From: Candidatus Sumerlaeota bacterium
Lineage (GTDB): Bacteria > Sumerlaeota > Sumerlaeia > Sumerlaeales > Sumerlaeaceae
Assembly (NCBI GenBank): GCA_026398535.1
Contig: JAPLSQ010000061.1
Location: 1-64,000 of the forward strand
Direction of reading: 5' to 3'
DNA: 64,000 nt
Numbering within the stretch: the first letter of the stretch is position 1; each line of letters opens with the position of its first letter. Made by a program: the position numbers and the translations under genes. Below are positions 17,377-26,480 of the stretch, in pieces. The notes under the pieces were generated by a model. It ran no database searches and had not been told where the DNA came from. It saw nothing but the letters and a program-made list of their open reading frames with translations.

Positions 17377-20300
17377 ATGATACGAACAGTCACCCGATGG
17401 ATGCCAGCGGCGTCGATGACAGTCTGCGCGCTGGCAGGCATGCTGATCAATGGCGCGTCATCGTGCCGCACAACGGATTCCACACAAACATCAACCATGC
17501 TGAAGGACAATGCGATGCTACTGGACATAACCCCGTTTGCCGCGCGCGACGCCGACGGCACAACACTGACCCTTCGCTGGGAGGAACCCCGCGACATCAA
17601 CCGCATCGTCCTCACCTTCAACGGCGCCGCGCCGCGCGACGGCATCCGCGTGGAGTACAAACAACAGCATTGGCCCGATAACCGCATCACTGACGCCGAC
17701 CTGCAAAAGGGCGCGGGCGGGTCGCTTGGCTGGCGCGCGCGTGACGACTGGTTCAATGGAAAGTGGAAAACCGCGAAAACCGTCAATCAGCGTAGCGGCT
17801 CGCAGCTCATCATCACCTTCGCGCCGCTCGCTGATGCTGAATTCCCTGAATTGGCGGCGTCATACAATGTCACATTCCGCCAGACGAATCAGTTGCGCAT
17901 CGCGCCCCCTTCCGGGTCCCCAACAATCTCACAGACGGAAATTTACACAGGCACGCGCCTTCAGCGCCGCGAAATCCGCGTCGAAGCCAATTGCAGGCCC
18001 GCTGACCCTGGGACTTCCATCCCTGAATTCCGCTGGAACGATGCGCGCGTCGCGGTCTACAATGGCGTTCTCGAGGAATTCCGCCCACCAACGAATGACG
18101 ATCCGCGCGCGCGCCTGCGTGTCCTTTGCTCACGCCCCGCGCCCTTCTCCGCCGATGGCACGATCATGACCCTCCGCACAGATCACGATGGGAAAGACGG
18201 CTTCGGATTCTCCTTCCGTCCAGATGATCTTGACCAGCCTCCCCAGCACATCTGGGCGCCTGACCTTGGCATATTGGCAAGCCCGGTCGGGGTCAATCTT
18301 CGTTTCAGCGACGGCGCGACGACCCGTCTTCTCACCGGCAAATCCATTTATGACCGCATCAACGATCAGCCGGAGCAAAGCGTGGCGCGCGCATTGCGCG
18401 AGATGCCGCCCAAGCGCCCCATGCATTTTATCCTTGGCTGCGAGGCGCGACGCCAGAAATTCGGCGTCGAACCAAACGGCGATCTTTTCGCCCGCGCGGG
18501 TTATGTGCGCCGAGTCAAGGGAACTGACACGCCCCGCCTTCTGTGGCCCGGAGACGGATTCCGCCTGAAACTGTTCTGGGATGACATGCTGCCCGCGGGC
18601 CGTTCCATCGAAGCCGGGCGCCTTCCCATGCTGCGCTCGCGTTACATCCTGCGGGACCTCGATATCGAGCAGGAATCGTTCGCAACTGTCATCGGAGGCA
18701 TCGGCAAACCCATCAAGGGCGAAGATCCCGTGGCGGCACTCATGCGAATCACATACCGCAATCGCGGCGCCAGCGACATCAATCTCGCGCAGAAACTGGC
18801 AGTCCAGTCTCAGGGAATGGGCGTGTTCGTCGGCTGGGATTCGCCCAATTCCGCAGAATACGACGCTTTGAAACTCGATGACGACCGCATCAGCTCGGCT
18901 GGTTCCCCCGAACTCATATGGGCTATCGTGCGCGAGGAAGGCGGGGCCACAAGCGGGGTTCTTGCGCTCGCGCCTGACAGGCGGTCGGTCACATGGTCCG
19001 CCATCCTGCCTGCGGGCTGCTCCCGTTCACTGGTTCTCAAGATGCCCTTTATCGCGCCAGACACCGTCGGGCTGGCCCAGCTTCACGCGGTGCGTTTCGA
19101 CAGCGAATGGGCAGCCGTCCGGCGCCACTGGCTGAACCGCATTGCCGCGGGCGCGCAGATGCAGACAGGCATTCCCGATGCCGACGATTTCTGGAGCGCC
19201 CACGTGACCCATGTCATGATCAACGATGAACAGGAGCCGGGGAGCAGCCGACTTATCGGCCGTGTCTCATCATTCAATTACGGCAACTTTTCAAACGAGA
19301 CGATCATGCAGGTCATGGATCTCGACCGCCGCGGATATCATGATGAGGCGCGCCGCCATCTCGACACGTTTCTCCACTACCAGGGCACCGTTGCCCTGCC
19401 GGGTAATTATAAGACGCGGGATGGGGTGTTTTACGGCTCCGGCGGATATGAGCAGGGCGGTTACAACCAGCATCATGGCTGGGTGTTGTGGGGAATGGCT
19501 GAGCACTATCGGATGACCGGCGACAGGGAATGGCTGCTGGCCAACGGTGAGCGCATCGTCAAAGGTTGCGACTGGGTGCTGCGCGAGCGGGAAGCCACGA
19601 AGCGTGAGGACGCATCCGGCCGCCGCACCCTCGAGTATGGTTTCATGCCAGCCGGGTCGCTTGAGGATGTGACCGATTACTATTACTGGCTTTCAACCAA
19701 TGCCCTCACATGCCGGGGTGTGCTGGCGGCCGCTGAGGCGCTTACCGAGACTGGGCATCCTGAAGGCGCGCGGCTTCTGCGCGAAGCGCGCGAGTTTCAG
19801 TCGGATCTTCGCGCAGGATTCGATGAACAGCGCATCCGGGCGCCCCTCGTTCGGCTGCGTGACGGCTCCTATGTGCCCGACTATCCTTCGCGGCTTTATC
19901 ACCGCGGCCGCGACTTCGGCTGGATACGCGAGGTGCTCGAAGGCTCCATTAATCTGATTGGGCCTGTCATTGATCCAAATTCCGCGCAGGCTGGGTGGAT
20001 CTTGAAGGATTACGAGGACAACCGCTATCTCGATGCGCCGTTCAATTACCCGCTCGACAACCTTGAGGAGCAATGGTTCAGCCGGGGCGGGTTCAGCTTC
20101 CAGCCAAATCTATGGTATTTCCCTCCGCCTTACCTCGACCGCGACCAAATCGGGCACTTTCTTCGCGCGCTGTTCAATGGATTCGCCGCATGCTGGCGCG
20201 CCGACTTGCGCGCCATGACCGAGCACCCGTTGCCCGGACTTGACGGCTGGGCTGGCGACCACTTCAAAAGCTCCGACGAGTCAATGGCAGCCTTCTGGCT

Positions 20301-20700
20301 CCGGCTCATGTTCATCCAGGAATCAGGGGATGATCTTTATGTGGGACGCGGCCTACCCCGCGCGTGTCTCGCGCCCGGAAAAAAGACGTTCCTCAAGGGC
20401 GCCGCCACACACTTTGGCCCAATGAGTGTCGAAATTGAAACATCGCCGGACGGCTGCCACATGATCGCGCGTATCGACCCGCCCGCGCGGCGCGCGCCAA
20501 AACGAATGTTCATCCGCTTTCGCCACCCCGAAAATGCCCGCATGACAGCCGCCCGCGTCAATGATCGATCAGTCAGCTTCGACGCCGCGAAGGAATGGAT
20601 TGTCCTCAGCGAATTCCCAAAAAGCATGACCGTCGAGGCCATTTTTGAAGCGAAAGAGTGCGAATCCCATACCCAAAAACAACCACAAGACCGCCTGTAA
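17377..20700 (+). CDS. Very large secreted six-hairpin glycosidase-like protein
   Basis: About 1107 residues from ATG 17377, which gives a signal peptide ending near NGASSC, a weak lipobox; the frame is open from 17272. The N-terminal 600 residues are beta-rich, resembling carbohydrate-binding or super-sandwich domains. Residues from about 640 to 1010 look like an (alpha/alpha)6 barrel (GYHDEARRHLDTFLHYQG, YNQHHGWVLWGMAEHY, WLLANGERIVKGCDWVLRER, DESMAAFWLRLMFIQESGDD), as in rhamnosidase and other six-hairpin glycoside hydrolases. A short C-terminal beta domain follows. Family and acid/base residues cannot be fixed by eye. No strong ribosome-binding site for any start. Likely degrades an external polysaccharide. 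Confidence 0.75.
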   Translation: MIRTVTRWMPAASMTVCALAGMLINGASSCRTTDSTQTSTMLKDNAMLLDITPFAARDADGTTLTLRWEEPRDINRIVLTFNGAAPRDGIRVEYKQQHWPDNRITDADLQKGAGGSLGWRARDDWFNGKWKTAKTVNQRSGSQLIITFAPLADAEFPELAASYNVTFRQTNQLRIAPPSGSPTISQTEIYTGTRLQRREIRVEANCRPADPGTSIPEFRWNDARVAVYNGVLEEFRPPTNDDPRARLRVLCSRPAPFSADGTIMTLRTDHDGKDGFGFSFRPDDLDQPPQHIWAPDLGILASPVGVNLRFSDGATTRLLTGKSIYDRINDQPEQSVARALREMPPKRPMHFILGCEARRQKFGVEPNGDLFARAGYVRRVKGTDTPRLLWPGDGFRLKLFWDDMLPAGRSIEAGRLPMLRSRYILRDLDIEQESFATVIGGIGKPIKGEDPVAALMRITYRNRGASDINLAQKLAVQSQGMGVFVGWDSPNSAEYDALKLDDDRISSAGSPELIWAIVREEGGATSGVLALAPDRRSVTWSAILPAGCSRSLVLKMPFIAPDTVGLAQLHAVRFDSEWAAVRRHWLNRIAAGAQMQTGIPDADDFWSAHVTHVMINDEQEPGSSRLIGRVSSFNYGNFSNETIMQVMDLDRRGYHDEARRHLDTFLHYQGTVALPGNYKTRDGVFYGSGGYEQGGYNQHHGWVLWGMAEHYRMTGDREWLLANGERIVKGCDWVLREREATKREDASGRRTLEYGFMPAGSLEDVTDYYYWLSTNALTCRGVLAAAEALTETGHPEGARLLREAREFQSDLRAGFDEQRIRAPLVRLRDGSYVPDYPSRLYHRGRDFGWIREVLEGSINLIGPVIDPNSAQAGWILKDYEDNRYLDAPFNYPLDNLEEQWFSRGGFSFQPNLWYFPPPYLDRDQIGHFLRALFNGFAACWRADLRAMTEHPLPGLDGWAGDHFKSSDESMAAFWLRLMFIQESGDDLYVGRGLPRACLAPGKKTFLKGAATHFGPMSVEIETSPDGCHMIARIDPPARRAPKRMFIRFRHPENARMTAARVNDRSVSFDAAKEWIVLSEFPKSMTVEAIFEAKECESHTQKQPQDRL

Positions 20701-20769
20701 AAAAGGGGCGGCTTTTTCGGTTTCAAGACACCTTGGTGCCGCAAATGGTTTTTTTGAAATTACTGGGTG

Positions 20770-21396
20770 TTATGGACCGCAACGCACAATGTCGCCCGCG
20801 CTCACCGTGCCGTTCGTCGGATCATACAGGCAACCCGGCCCGTTGGGCGGAATCGCGGCGACACTGTTCAGGATGACTTCGCCAAAGACATAGTACTCGC
20901 CACAATTGTTCGTCTCATCTGGTCCGACTGAAAAGAGCGACCAGATGCTGTTCAACTTCACACCCGGCTTGTTCTGCATACTTGGCAACAACAGTTTGCG
21001 CCAATAATTATCGGCCTTGTAGCCATACCAGCGCGGATCGCCATCGTACCAGTTGCCCGGTTTGTATTTATACACGTTGGTTGGCAGGGAAGCCATGAAG
21101 GACACGGGCGTTGTCATACGGCCCAGAACGCAGTTGGCGAATTGATTCGACGTTGATCCGCCGCCATACTGGTAATATTGATAATCCGGCGGGTAATTAT
21201 TGGTGTCAATCTTATATGATTCGATGGCGGTGGAAACTGCGCGCATGTCAGCTTTTCCACGGCTGACTTTGGCGCGCGTCTGCGCCTCAAGGAAGTTCGG
21301 CACCGCAATTGCGGCAAGAATGGCGATGATCGCAACGACAATTAGAAGTTCGATGAGCGTGAATCCCTTGCGATTCATCAATAATGTCTTTTTCAT
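20770..21396 (-). CDS. GspG-like prepilin, stand-alone (YDPTNGT tail)
   Basis: 208 residues. The prepilin leader MNRKG-FTLIELLIVV has the canonical Gly at -1; the helix and following VPNFLEAQTRAK closely match the prepilin at 2265-2828 (VPNFLEAQTRSK), and both share a KADMR...TAIESY...NYP segment. The body is rich in Tyr, Asn, Trp and Gly (YYQYGGG, YDGDPRWYGYKADNYW). The tail reads YDPTNGTVSAGD, again matching the first prepilin. ATG at 21396 follows AAAGGAGCCTGC. Convergent with the large glycosidase gene. Not part of a pilus or type II secretion operon here; may be a surface fibre or pseudopilin used by distant machinery. Confidence 0.92.
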   Translation of the reverse strand: MKKTLLMNRKGFTLIELLIVVAIIAILAAIAVPNFLEAQTRAKVSRGKADMRAVSTAIESYKIDTNNYPPDYQYYQYGGGSTSNQFANCVLGRMTTPVSFMASLPTNVYKYKPGNWYDGDPRWYGYKADNYWRKLLLPSMQNKPGVKLNSIWSLFSVGPDETNNCGEYYVFGEVILNSVAAIPPNGPGCLYDPTNGTVSAGDIVRCGP

Positions 21397-21567
21397 GCAG
21401 GCTCCTTTTCAAGCTGTGTATATAATACAGAATCATGTATATACATCCTTGAATCCTCTTGTCAACCACCACATTCACCGCAAATCATAAAAAAATGGGG
21501 GAGTCCCTTTCCCGGCAGAGTGCCATATATCCGGCGGGTCTTTCCGCGTCATCCAATCAAATCCATG

Positions 21568-22068
21568 TCATGAATCACCGTTGTTCTGGGACTCTGTGAT
21601 ATCATTTGGATTGAATTGCGGCAGTGGGCGGCTATTGGGGATCGTGATCCTGATATGACGGCCATGAACTCCGCTGTATTCCAGGCACACCCGCAATGCT
21701 TTTTCCCCGCAAACTTGCGGGAACCTGTCGCCCCATTCGGCGATAGCCACGGTATCCGGTTCCGGCGCCTCAAAACCGATTTCCGCAAGCTCGCCAGCCT
21801 GCGCAATCCTGTAAAAATCGTAATGGATGATGCGCCTGATGGCGCCTGTTTGCGTCTCGTAGATCTTTTGCAGCGTGAATGTCGGGCTTGAGACGGGCAC
21901 TGTGACGCCAAGCGCGAGCGCGATGGCGGCGGTGAAAAAGGTCTTGCCGGTTCCGAGGTCACCTTCGAGGGACACGATGTCTCCGCCGCGCAGAACAGCG
22001 GCAAAAGCCCGCGCGAATTGAGCGGTGGCCTGCGGCGAATCACTGTCAAATGACACTAATCTGTCCAT
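21568..22068 (-). CDS. tsaE: tRNA threonylcarbamoyladenosine biosynthesis ATPase
   Basis: About 166 residues from ATG 22068 (the frame opens at 22137). The P-loop GDLGTGKT is at residues 36-43, followed by PVSSPTFTL and HYDFYRI, all hallmarks of TsaE, the ATPase that supports TsaB/TsaD in making t6A37 on ANN-decoding tRNAs. Length fits the family. A late EWGDRFP motif is also present. TsaB and TsaD are not in the window. Divergent from yicC with under 100 bp between starts. Confidence 0.94.
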   Translation of the reverse strand: MDRLVSFDSDSPQATAQFARAFAAVLRGGDIVSLEGDLGTGKTFFTAAIALALGVTVPVSSPTFTLQKIYETQTGAIRRIIHYDFYRIAQAGELAEIGFEAPEPDTVAIAEWGDRFPQVCGEKALRVCLEYSGVHGRHIRITIPNSRPLPQFNPNDITESQNNGDS

Positions 22069-22164
22069 GCAGACATAAAAATCGATTGTTGCTTTCGTCC
22101 TGCCAAGTAAAAAAGAAATACATCGTGCTGACAACACACAGATAACGCGGCAAAGGCGCGGCAG

Positions 22165-23055
22165 ATGATAAGAAGCATGACAGGTTATGGGTCCGCCACC
22201 AACTCAGGCGATGCGGGCGAGTTTTTCTTCGAGCTAAAATCCGTGAACAATCGTTTCCTGGACCTGAATGTGCGCATGCCGCGCGAATTGTCGGCACTGG
22301 AAATTCCGGTTAGGGAGGAAATCAGGCGGCTCATTTTCCGGGGCAAGGTTGACGCCTTTCTGCGCTGGAAGCCGGCGGCCGGGGCAAAACCGCTTTGCGA
22401 GATCAACGTTGAATTGTTGCGCGGTTACGCCGCGCAGGTCAGATCGGCCCTGTGCGATGAGGCCGCGGGCGCGCCGGCCGATCTGGCGTCTCTGCTGGAT
22501 TTGCCGGGTGTGGTGACACCTGCCGGGATGGAAGGCGACATGGCGCCGATTGAACAGGCGGCGTTGACTGTGGTGCGCGAAGCCCTGGCCGCGCTTGATT
22601 CCTCGCGCGCTTCAGAGGGCCGCGTGCTTGTGGCGTCAATCAAGGAGCGGCTCGGCGCGCTCGAGCAGTTCCGCCTGGGCGCCGAAGCATTCAAAGACGA
22701 GGTCGTGTCGGAATATCGCTCCCGGTTGTCAGAGCGGACGCGCGAGCTTGCCGCCGCTCTCGACACATCCGCCGACCCCGCGCGCATCGAGCTGGAAGTG
22801 GCCTTGATGGCCGACAAGTGCGACATCACCGAGGAACTCGTGCGCATCGGCGCCCACATTAAAGCGTTCGAAAAGTTGTGCAATCCGGCACAGCGCAACC
22901 CTGTGGGCAAGAGCATGGAATTCCTTGTTCAGGAGCTGCTGCGCGAAACCAACACCATCGGCAACAAGGCGCGCGGGCTGAAGGCGGCCGCCAGCGTGGT
23001 CGAGATGAAAGCAGAAATCGAAAAGATTCGGGAGCAGGTTCAGAACATCGAATGA
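22165..23055 (+). CDS. yicC: YicC-family endoribonuclease
   Basis: 296 residues. N-terminal MIRSMTGYGSA, then FELKSVNNRFLDLNVRMPREL and RGKVDAFLRW are the YicC_N signature; the C-terminal DUF1732 region contains DITEELVRIGAHIKAFEKL, NPVGKSMEFLVQELLRETNTIGNKA and ends near EIEKIREQVQNIE. The family includes RNases acting on structured RNA. The stop overlaps the next start by ATGA, placing yicC at the head of a tight cluster with three small membrane-protein genes. Confidence 0.95.
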   Translation: MIRSMTGYGSATNSGDAGEFFFELKSVNNRFLDLNVRMPRELSALEIPVREEIRRLIFRGKVDAFLRWKPAAGAKPLCEINVELLRGYAAQVRSALCDEAAGAPADLASLLDLPGVVTPAGMEGDMAPIEQAALTVVREALAALDSSRASEGRVLVASIKERLGALEQFRLGAEAFKDEVVSEYRSRLSERTRELAAALDTSADPARIELEVALMADKCDITEELVRIGAHIKAFEKLCNPAQRNPVGKSMEFLVQELLRETNTIGNKARGLKAAASVVEMKAEIEKIREQVQNIE

Positions 23056-23285
23056 GCGATTTTGACGTCACGACGATCCCAATTTTCAGCCGAATAGGCA
23101 CCCTGTTTGTATGGGTCATGCTGTTGAATGTTTTGCTGGCCGGAGCTGTTATCTTTCTTGCGTTTATGGCGCGAATGCTCACACGGCGCATTAATGACTT
23201 GGAGCAGACAATTGAACAAATGAAGTTGTCCCCTGATCTTGATTGCGAACATAAAAACACAGCTTCAGACAGAACAGAGACATGA
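23052..23285 (+). CDS. 77-residue membrane protein with C-terminal coiled coil
   Basis: The ATG at 23052 overlaps the yicC stop (ATGA), and the stop at 23285 overlaps the next start the same way. The open frame extends upstream inside yicC to 22878, but that part is a shadow. One strong membrane helix (about 17-40, FVWVMLLNVLLAGAVIFLAFMA) is followed by a short amphipathic, likely coiled-coil segment (RRINDLEQTIEQMK) and a polar tail. No family recognised. The tight overlaps indicate cotranslation with yicC and the DUF5989-like gene. Confidence 0.7.
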   Translation: MSDFDVTTIPIFSRIGTLFVWVMLLNVLLAGAVIFLAFMARMLTRRINDLEQTIEQMKLSPDLDCEHKNTASDRTET

Positions 23286-23512
23286 GGCAATACCTTCCGC
23301 TGATTATATTGCTGATCGTGGTTGCCGCCATCGTATGGGGCGCGTTCAGGATGAGGGATCGTTTTGAGATTCTCGGCGAGTTCATCATCTTCTTGCACGA
23401 GCGCAAGCTGTGGTGGATCATGCCGTTGCTCATTGTGTTCGCGCTGGCCGGACTGTTTGTTGTGATCACAAGTTCCTCCCCGCTCGGGGCATTCATCTAC
23501 ACGCTGTTTTAA
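23282..23512 (+). CDS. DUF5989-like small membrane protein
   Basis: 76 residues: an N-terminal hydrophobic helix (LPLIILLIVVAAIVWGA), a central amphipathic stretch (FEILGEFIIFLHERKLWWIMP) and a second helix ending SPLGAFIYTLF. The KLWW...P and the terminal PFIYTLF-like ending match what I know of DUF5989 proteins, often found beside SxtJ-like and carbamoyltransferase genes. Start overlaps the previous stop by ATGA. Role unknown, at the inner membrane. Confidence 0.75.
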   Translation: MRQYLPLIILLIVVAAIVWGAFRMRDRFEILGEFIIFLHERKLWWIMPLLIVFALAGLFVVITSSSPLGAFIYTLF

Positions 23513-23515
23513 TCC

Positions 23516-23770
23516 ATGACCGCAACCAGGCGCATATCCACCCTCAGCCGATTGATGGCGGCACTGCAAGGTTTTGCCGAGAAAGTCGCATGGTTTGTTT
23601 CCATGCTTCTGTTCGCGCTTCTTTATGTGATCGCGTTTGCGCCGCTGGCGCTGTTCATGAAGTTGCGCGGGCGGCGATTTCTGCCCATGTTCGACGGCAG
23701 CGAAAAAACATGCTTCTTTCCAAAAGAAAAGATCAAACCGGGCATGGAATTTCTGAAGCGCCAGTGGTGA
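23516..23770 (+). CDS. SxtJ-like small membrane protein
   Basis: 84 residues, three bases after the previous stop. One hydrophobic segment (about 26-48, WFVSMLLFALLYVIAFAPLALF) is followed by MKLRGRRFLPMFDGSEKTCF and a basic tail ending FLKRQW. That arrangement resembles the C-terminal half of SxtJ-family proteins; the protein is shorter than usual for that family. Its position right behind a DUF5989-like gene supports the link. The carbamoyltransferase usually found with this pair is absent. Confidence 0.6.
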   Translation: MTATRRISTLSRLMAALQGFAEKVAWFVSMLLFALLYVIAFAPLALFMKLRGRRFLPMFDGSEKTCFFPKEKIKPGMEFLKRQW

Positions 23771-23863
23771 GCGAAACCGGGCGGCATCACCCGCCCATCA
23801 GGATGTGTTCTCCGGTTTGCGCGGGCGCGCCGCAAATGAATCAACACTTGGAATGATCGGGGA

Positions 23864-25057
23864 TCATTCATCAACAACAGGAAAGTGACGAGCGGACGCT
23901 CGGTGTTCCCGGGCGCGTATGAGCCAGTTTTCGATCGCGCCGCGCAATCTTGCCGCCGCCTCCGCCGAACGGCATTCCACCGGAACATCAGCGGCAAATG
24001 TCAGGATCTCGACCCCCTTGTCGCGCGCGGCCTTGACGGAGGCTGGATCGGACAATCCGCAGGCGATGACGGCCCGCCGCCCGGCGGCGCGCGCGATCAT
24101 GGCAACACGCCATGGCGCTTTGCCATGAAAACTCGTCTGATCAAATTTGCCCTCACAGGTTGCCACCAGATCACACCCGCTCAGGCTGTCACGCAGGCCA
24201 ACCAGCTCGCAGAATGCCTCGGCGCCCGGCTGAACCTTTCCCCCCAGCGCCATGAAAGCGAATCCCAATCCTCCGGCAGCCCCCGCGCCCGGCAAATCGC
24301 GCGGACGCTGTCCAATTTGCCCCTCAATTATATCGGCCCATCGGCCAAGCAGACTGTCTAAAAGGGCGGCCTGCTCCGGCGCGGCGCCTTTCTGGGGCGC
24401 AAACTTTACCGCGCTTCCGAACGGCCCGGTCAGCGGATTCGTCACGTCCGTGCAGACGATCATGTCAACCGTTGACAGCGCCGCCCGCAATTCCGTCATG
24501 CGGACCGGCACGGGCATCTCAAGGTCGGCGGCGCGGAAAGCCCGGGACGCGGAATCATCCCCCAGCAGCCTGTGCTGCAGGCGCATGACCAGACCGATGC
24601 CCCCGTCACACGTGGCGGAGCCGCCAAGTCCGATGAAAAACTTGTGCGCCCCGAGCGACATCGCATCCGCCATCACATCGCCGATGCCCGCAGTTCCGGA
24701 GGCCATGATATCCCGCCGCCCGGGCGGAACAAGGGCAAGTCCGCTGCATCGCGCCGTCTCAATCACGGCCGCTCCTGTCGCCACGTCGAACAGATATTCG
24801 CATTCAACCGGTTCGCCAAGCGGGCCCGAGCATGTCGCGGCGGCATGGCGCGACGGACGCGCCTGCTCATAGGCGTCGATGAAACCATCGCCGCCGTCGC
24901 TCACGCAGAAACTGGCTGTTACGAATCCCCCGCCCTGGATCATACCCTCGACAATCGCCGAGCGCGCCGCGCCCGCGCTCAGGGTTTCCTTCAGCGCATG
25001 TCCCACGCACACAGCGCGCGGATGAGCCGGCAGAACAAGGTCATGTGTTTCACTCAT
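23864..25057 (-). CDS. Glycerate kinase (GlxK family)
   Basis: 397 residues. [52 protein letters not shown] and [15 protein letters not shown] are the conserved blocks of the type-1 glycerate kinase family, which phosphorylates D-glycerate using ATP. Full length for the family. The class II aldolase gene is divergent and 165 bp away, so the two may share control of three-carbon metabolism. Start at ATG 25057; no strong ribosome-binding site. Confidence 0.93.
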   Translation of the reverse strand: MSETHDLVLPAHPRAVCVGHALKETLSAGAARSAIVEGMIQGGGFVTASFCVSDGGDGFIDAYEQARPSRHAAATCSGPLGEPVECEYLFDVATGAAVIETARCSGLALVPPGRRDIMASGTAGIGDVMADAMSLGAHKFFIGLGGSATCDGGIGLVMRLQHRLLGDDSASRAFRAADLEMPVPVRMTELRAALSTVDMIVCTDVTNPLTGPFGSAVKFAPQKGAAPEQAALLDSLLGRWADIIEGQIGQRPRDLPGAGAAGGLGFAFMALGGKVQPGAEAFCELVGLRDSLSGCDLVATCEGKFDQTSFHGKAPWRVAMIARAAGRRAVIACGLSDPASVKAARDKGVEILTFAADVPVECRSAEAAARLRGAIENWLIRAREHRASARHFPVVDE

Positions 25058-25222
25058 GCTTCATGTAATGATGTCAGTAAGATGGGGAGTTCAAACATAA
25101 TAGTTTGGCGGCGCGGCTCACAACGGCGCGTCCGGCAGACCCTGAAAATCCTCTTGAATGATTTGGCCGCGATACGGCTAACTCCCAGTCAGTTCCCAAA
25201 ACAAACAGAAAGGTATAAAATC

Positions 25223-26245
25223 ATGCCACTGGTTCCCATGCGCGTGCTGCTCGACCATGCCGCCGAGAACGGTTATGGAGTCGCCGCGCTCAACGTCAAC
25301 GATATGGAGCAGATTCAGGCCATTATGGCCGCGGCCGTCGAGACCGACTCGCCCGTCATCATACAGGCTTCGCGCGGAGCGCGCAGCTACAGCCAGGACG
25401 CCTACCTGCGCAACCTGATGCTGGCCGCCGTCGAACTGCATCCTAACATCCCGGTGGCGATGCACCTCGACCATGGCAATGCGCCCAGCACCTGCTACAG
25501 CGCCATCTCACAGGGTTTCACCTCCGTCATGATGGACGGCTCGCTCCATGAGGACGGAAAATCGACCTCCGACTACGCGTATAATGTCAAGGTGACCAGG
25601 GACGTCGTCCACGTTGCCCACGCGCTGGGCGTGAGCGTCGAAGGCGAAATCGGCGCGCTCGGTGGCATCGAGGACGGCCACGGCGCAGGCCTTACGGGCG
25701 AGGAAGCATTGAAACACCTCGCCGATCCAGCCCAAGCCGAGCAGTTCGTGAAGGACACCAATGTGGACGCGCTCGCAGTGGCCATCGGCACCAGCCATGG
25801 CGCCTACAAGTTCACCAAGCCGCCCACGGGCGACGTGCTCAAGATGGACCTCATCGAGGAAATCCACAAACGCCTGCCCAACACCCACCTTGTCATGCAC
25901 GGCTCCTCGAGCGTGCCGCAGGAACTCAGGGAAATCATCAATAAATACGGCGGCAACCTCAAACCCTCGTGGGGCGTGCCCATCGAGCAGATCCAGCGCG
26001 GCATCAAACACGGCGTGCGCAAGATCAATGTCGATACGGACAACCGCCTCGCCATAACTGGCGCGATCCGCAAAGTCTTCGCCGAAACGCCCGAGAAGTT
26101 CGATCCGCGCGATTACCTAAAACCCGCGCGCGAGGCCATGAAAAAGGTCTGCGTTGCGCGCATGACAGCCTTCGGACAGGCAGGCAACGCCGGCAAGATT
26201 AAACAGATCACCTGCCGTGAAATGATCAGCTTCTACCTCAAATAA
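25223..26245 (+). CDS. fba: Class II fructose-bisphosphate aldolase
   Basis: 340 residues from ATG 25223, which follows AGAAAGG. The frame is open to 24572 but that part is antisense to the glycerate kinase gene. HLDHG (81-85) holds the catalytic Asp and a Zn-ligand His; [21 protein letters not shown] and HGSSSVP are the next metal- and phosphate-binding motifs; [11 protein letters not shown] closes the active site. Catalyses cleavage and formation of fructose 1,6-bisphosphate in glycolysis and gluconeogenesis. A terminator follows directly. Confidence 0.96.
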   Translation: MPLVPMRVLLDHAAENGYGVAALNVNDMEQIQAIMAAAVETDSPVIIQASRGARSYSQDAYLRNLMLAAVELHPNIPVAMHLDHGNAPSTCYSAISQGFTSVMMDGSLHEDGKSTSDYAYNVKVTRDVVHVAHALGVSVEGEIGALGGIEDGHGAGLTGEEALKHLADPAQAEQFVKDTNVDALAVAIGTSHGAYKFTKPPTGDVLKMDLIEEIHKRLPNTHLVMHGSSSVPQELREIINKYGGNLKPSWGVPIEQIQRGIKHGVRKINVDTDNRLAITGAIRKVFAETPEKFDPRDYLKPAREAMKKVCVARMTAFGQAGNAGKIKQITCREMISFYLK

Positions 26246-26268
26246 CAAACAACAACAACCGATCAAAC

Positions 26269-26300
26269 AGAGCGGAAGGCGCATGCTATCCGCTCTTTTT
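26269..26300 (+). terminator. Rho-independent terminator of fba
   Basis: AGAGCGGA (26269-26276) and TCCGCTCT (26289-26296) form an 8-bp stem ending in TTTTTT. Confidence 0.88.
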
Positions 26301-26320
26301 GTGCGCCAGACCTGATGCAT

Positions 26321-26400
26321 GACCGGAGAGGTGAGGCTCCTCCACAGGCCGCGGCAACCAGAACTGTAAGCAGGAGGCAAGTGCCGTCGCCGCGGCTGAA
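26321..26400 (+). ncRNA. Structured leader RNA, M-box- or cobalamin-riboswitch-like
   Basis: Between the fba terminator and the esterase gene. GGTGAGGCTCCT (26331-26342 region) and ACAGGCCGCGGC match the conserved 5' core of Mg-sensing M-box RNAs (GGUGAGGCUCC then ACAGGCUGCUGCC), and CCAGAA follows as expected. ACTGTAAGC at about 26363 instead recalls cobalamin riboswitches, but the B12 box and GGGAAGGC are absent. Structure visible: GCCGCGGC at 26348-26355 pairs with GCCGCGGC at 26389-26396 and encloses two small hairpins (CTG-TAAG-CAG, GGC-AAGT-GCC). Identity uncertain. Confidence 0.4.
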
Positions 26401-26480
26401 TTGGTTGCTTTTCATATGACGGCTTCAGTAATTGTGCCTGCGTTCTTATTTCCAGACAGCATCATCAAAGCAAAGGATGA

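Noticed and set aside
24572..25222. An upstream N-terminal extension of the aldolase reading frame
   Set aside because: The ATG at 25223 has a good ribosome-binding site and gives the usual aldolase length; the extension is antisense to the glycerate kinase gene.
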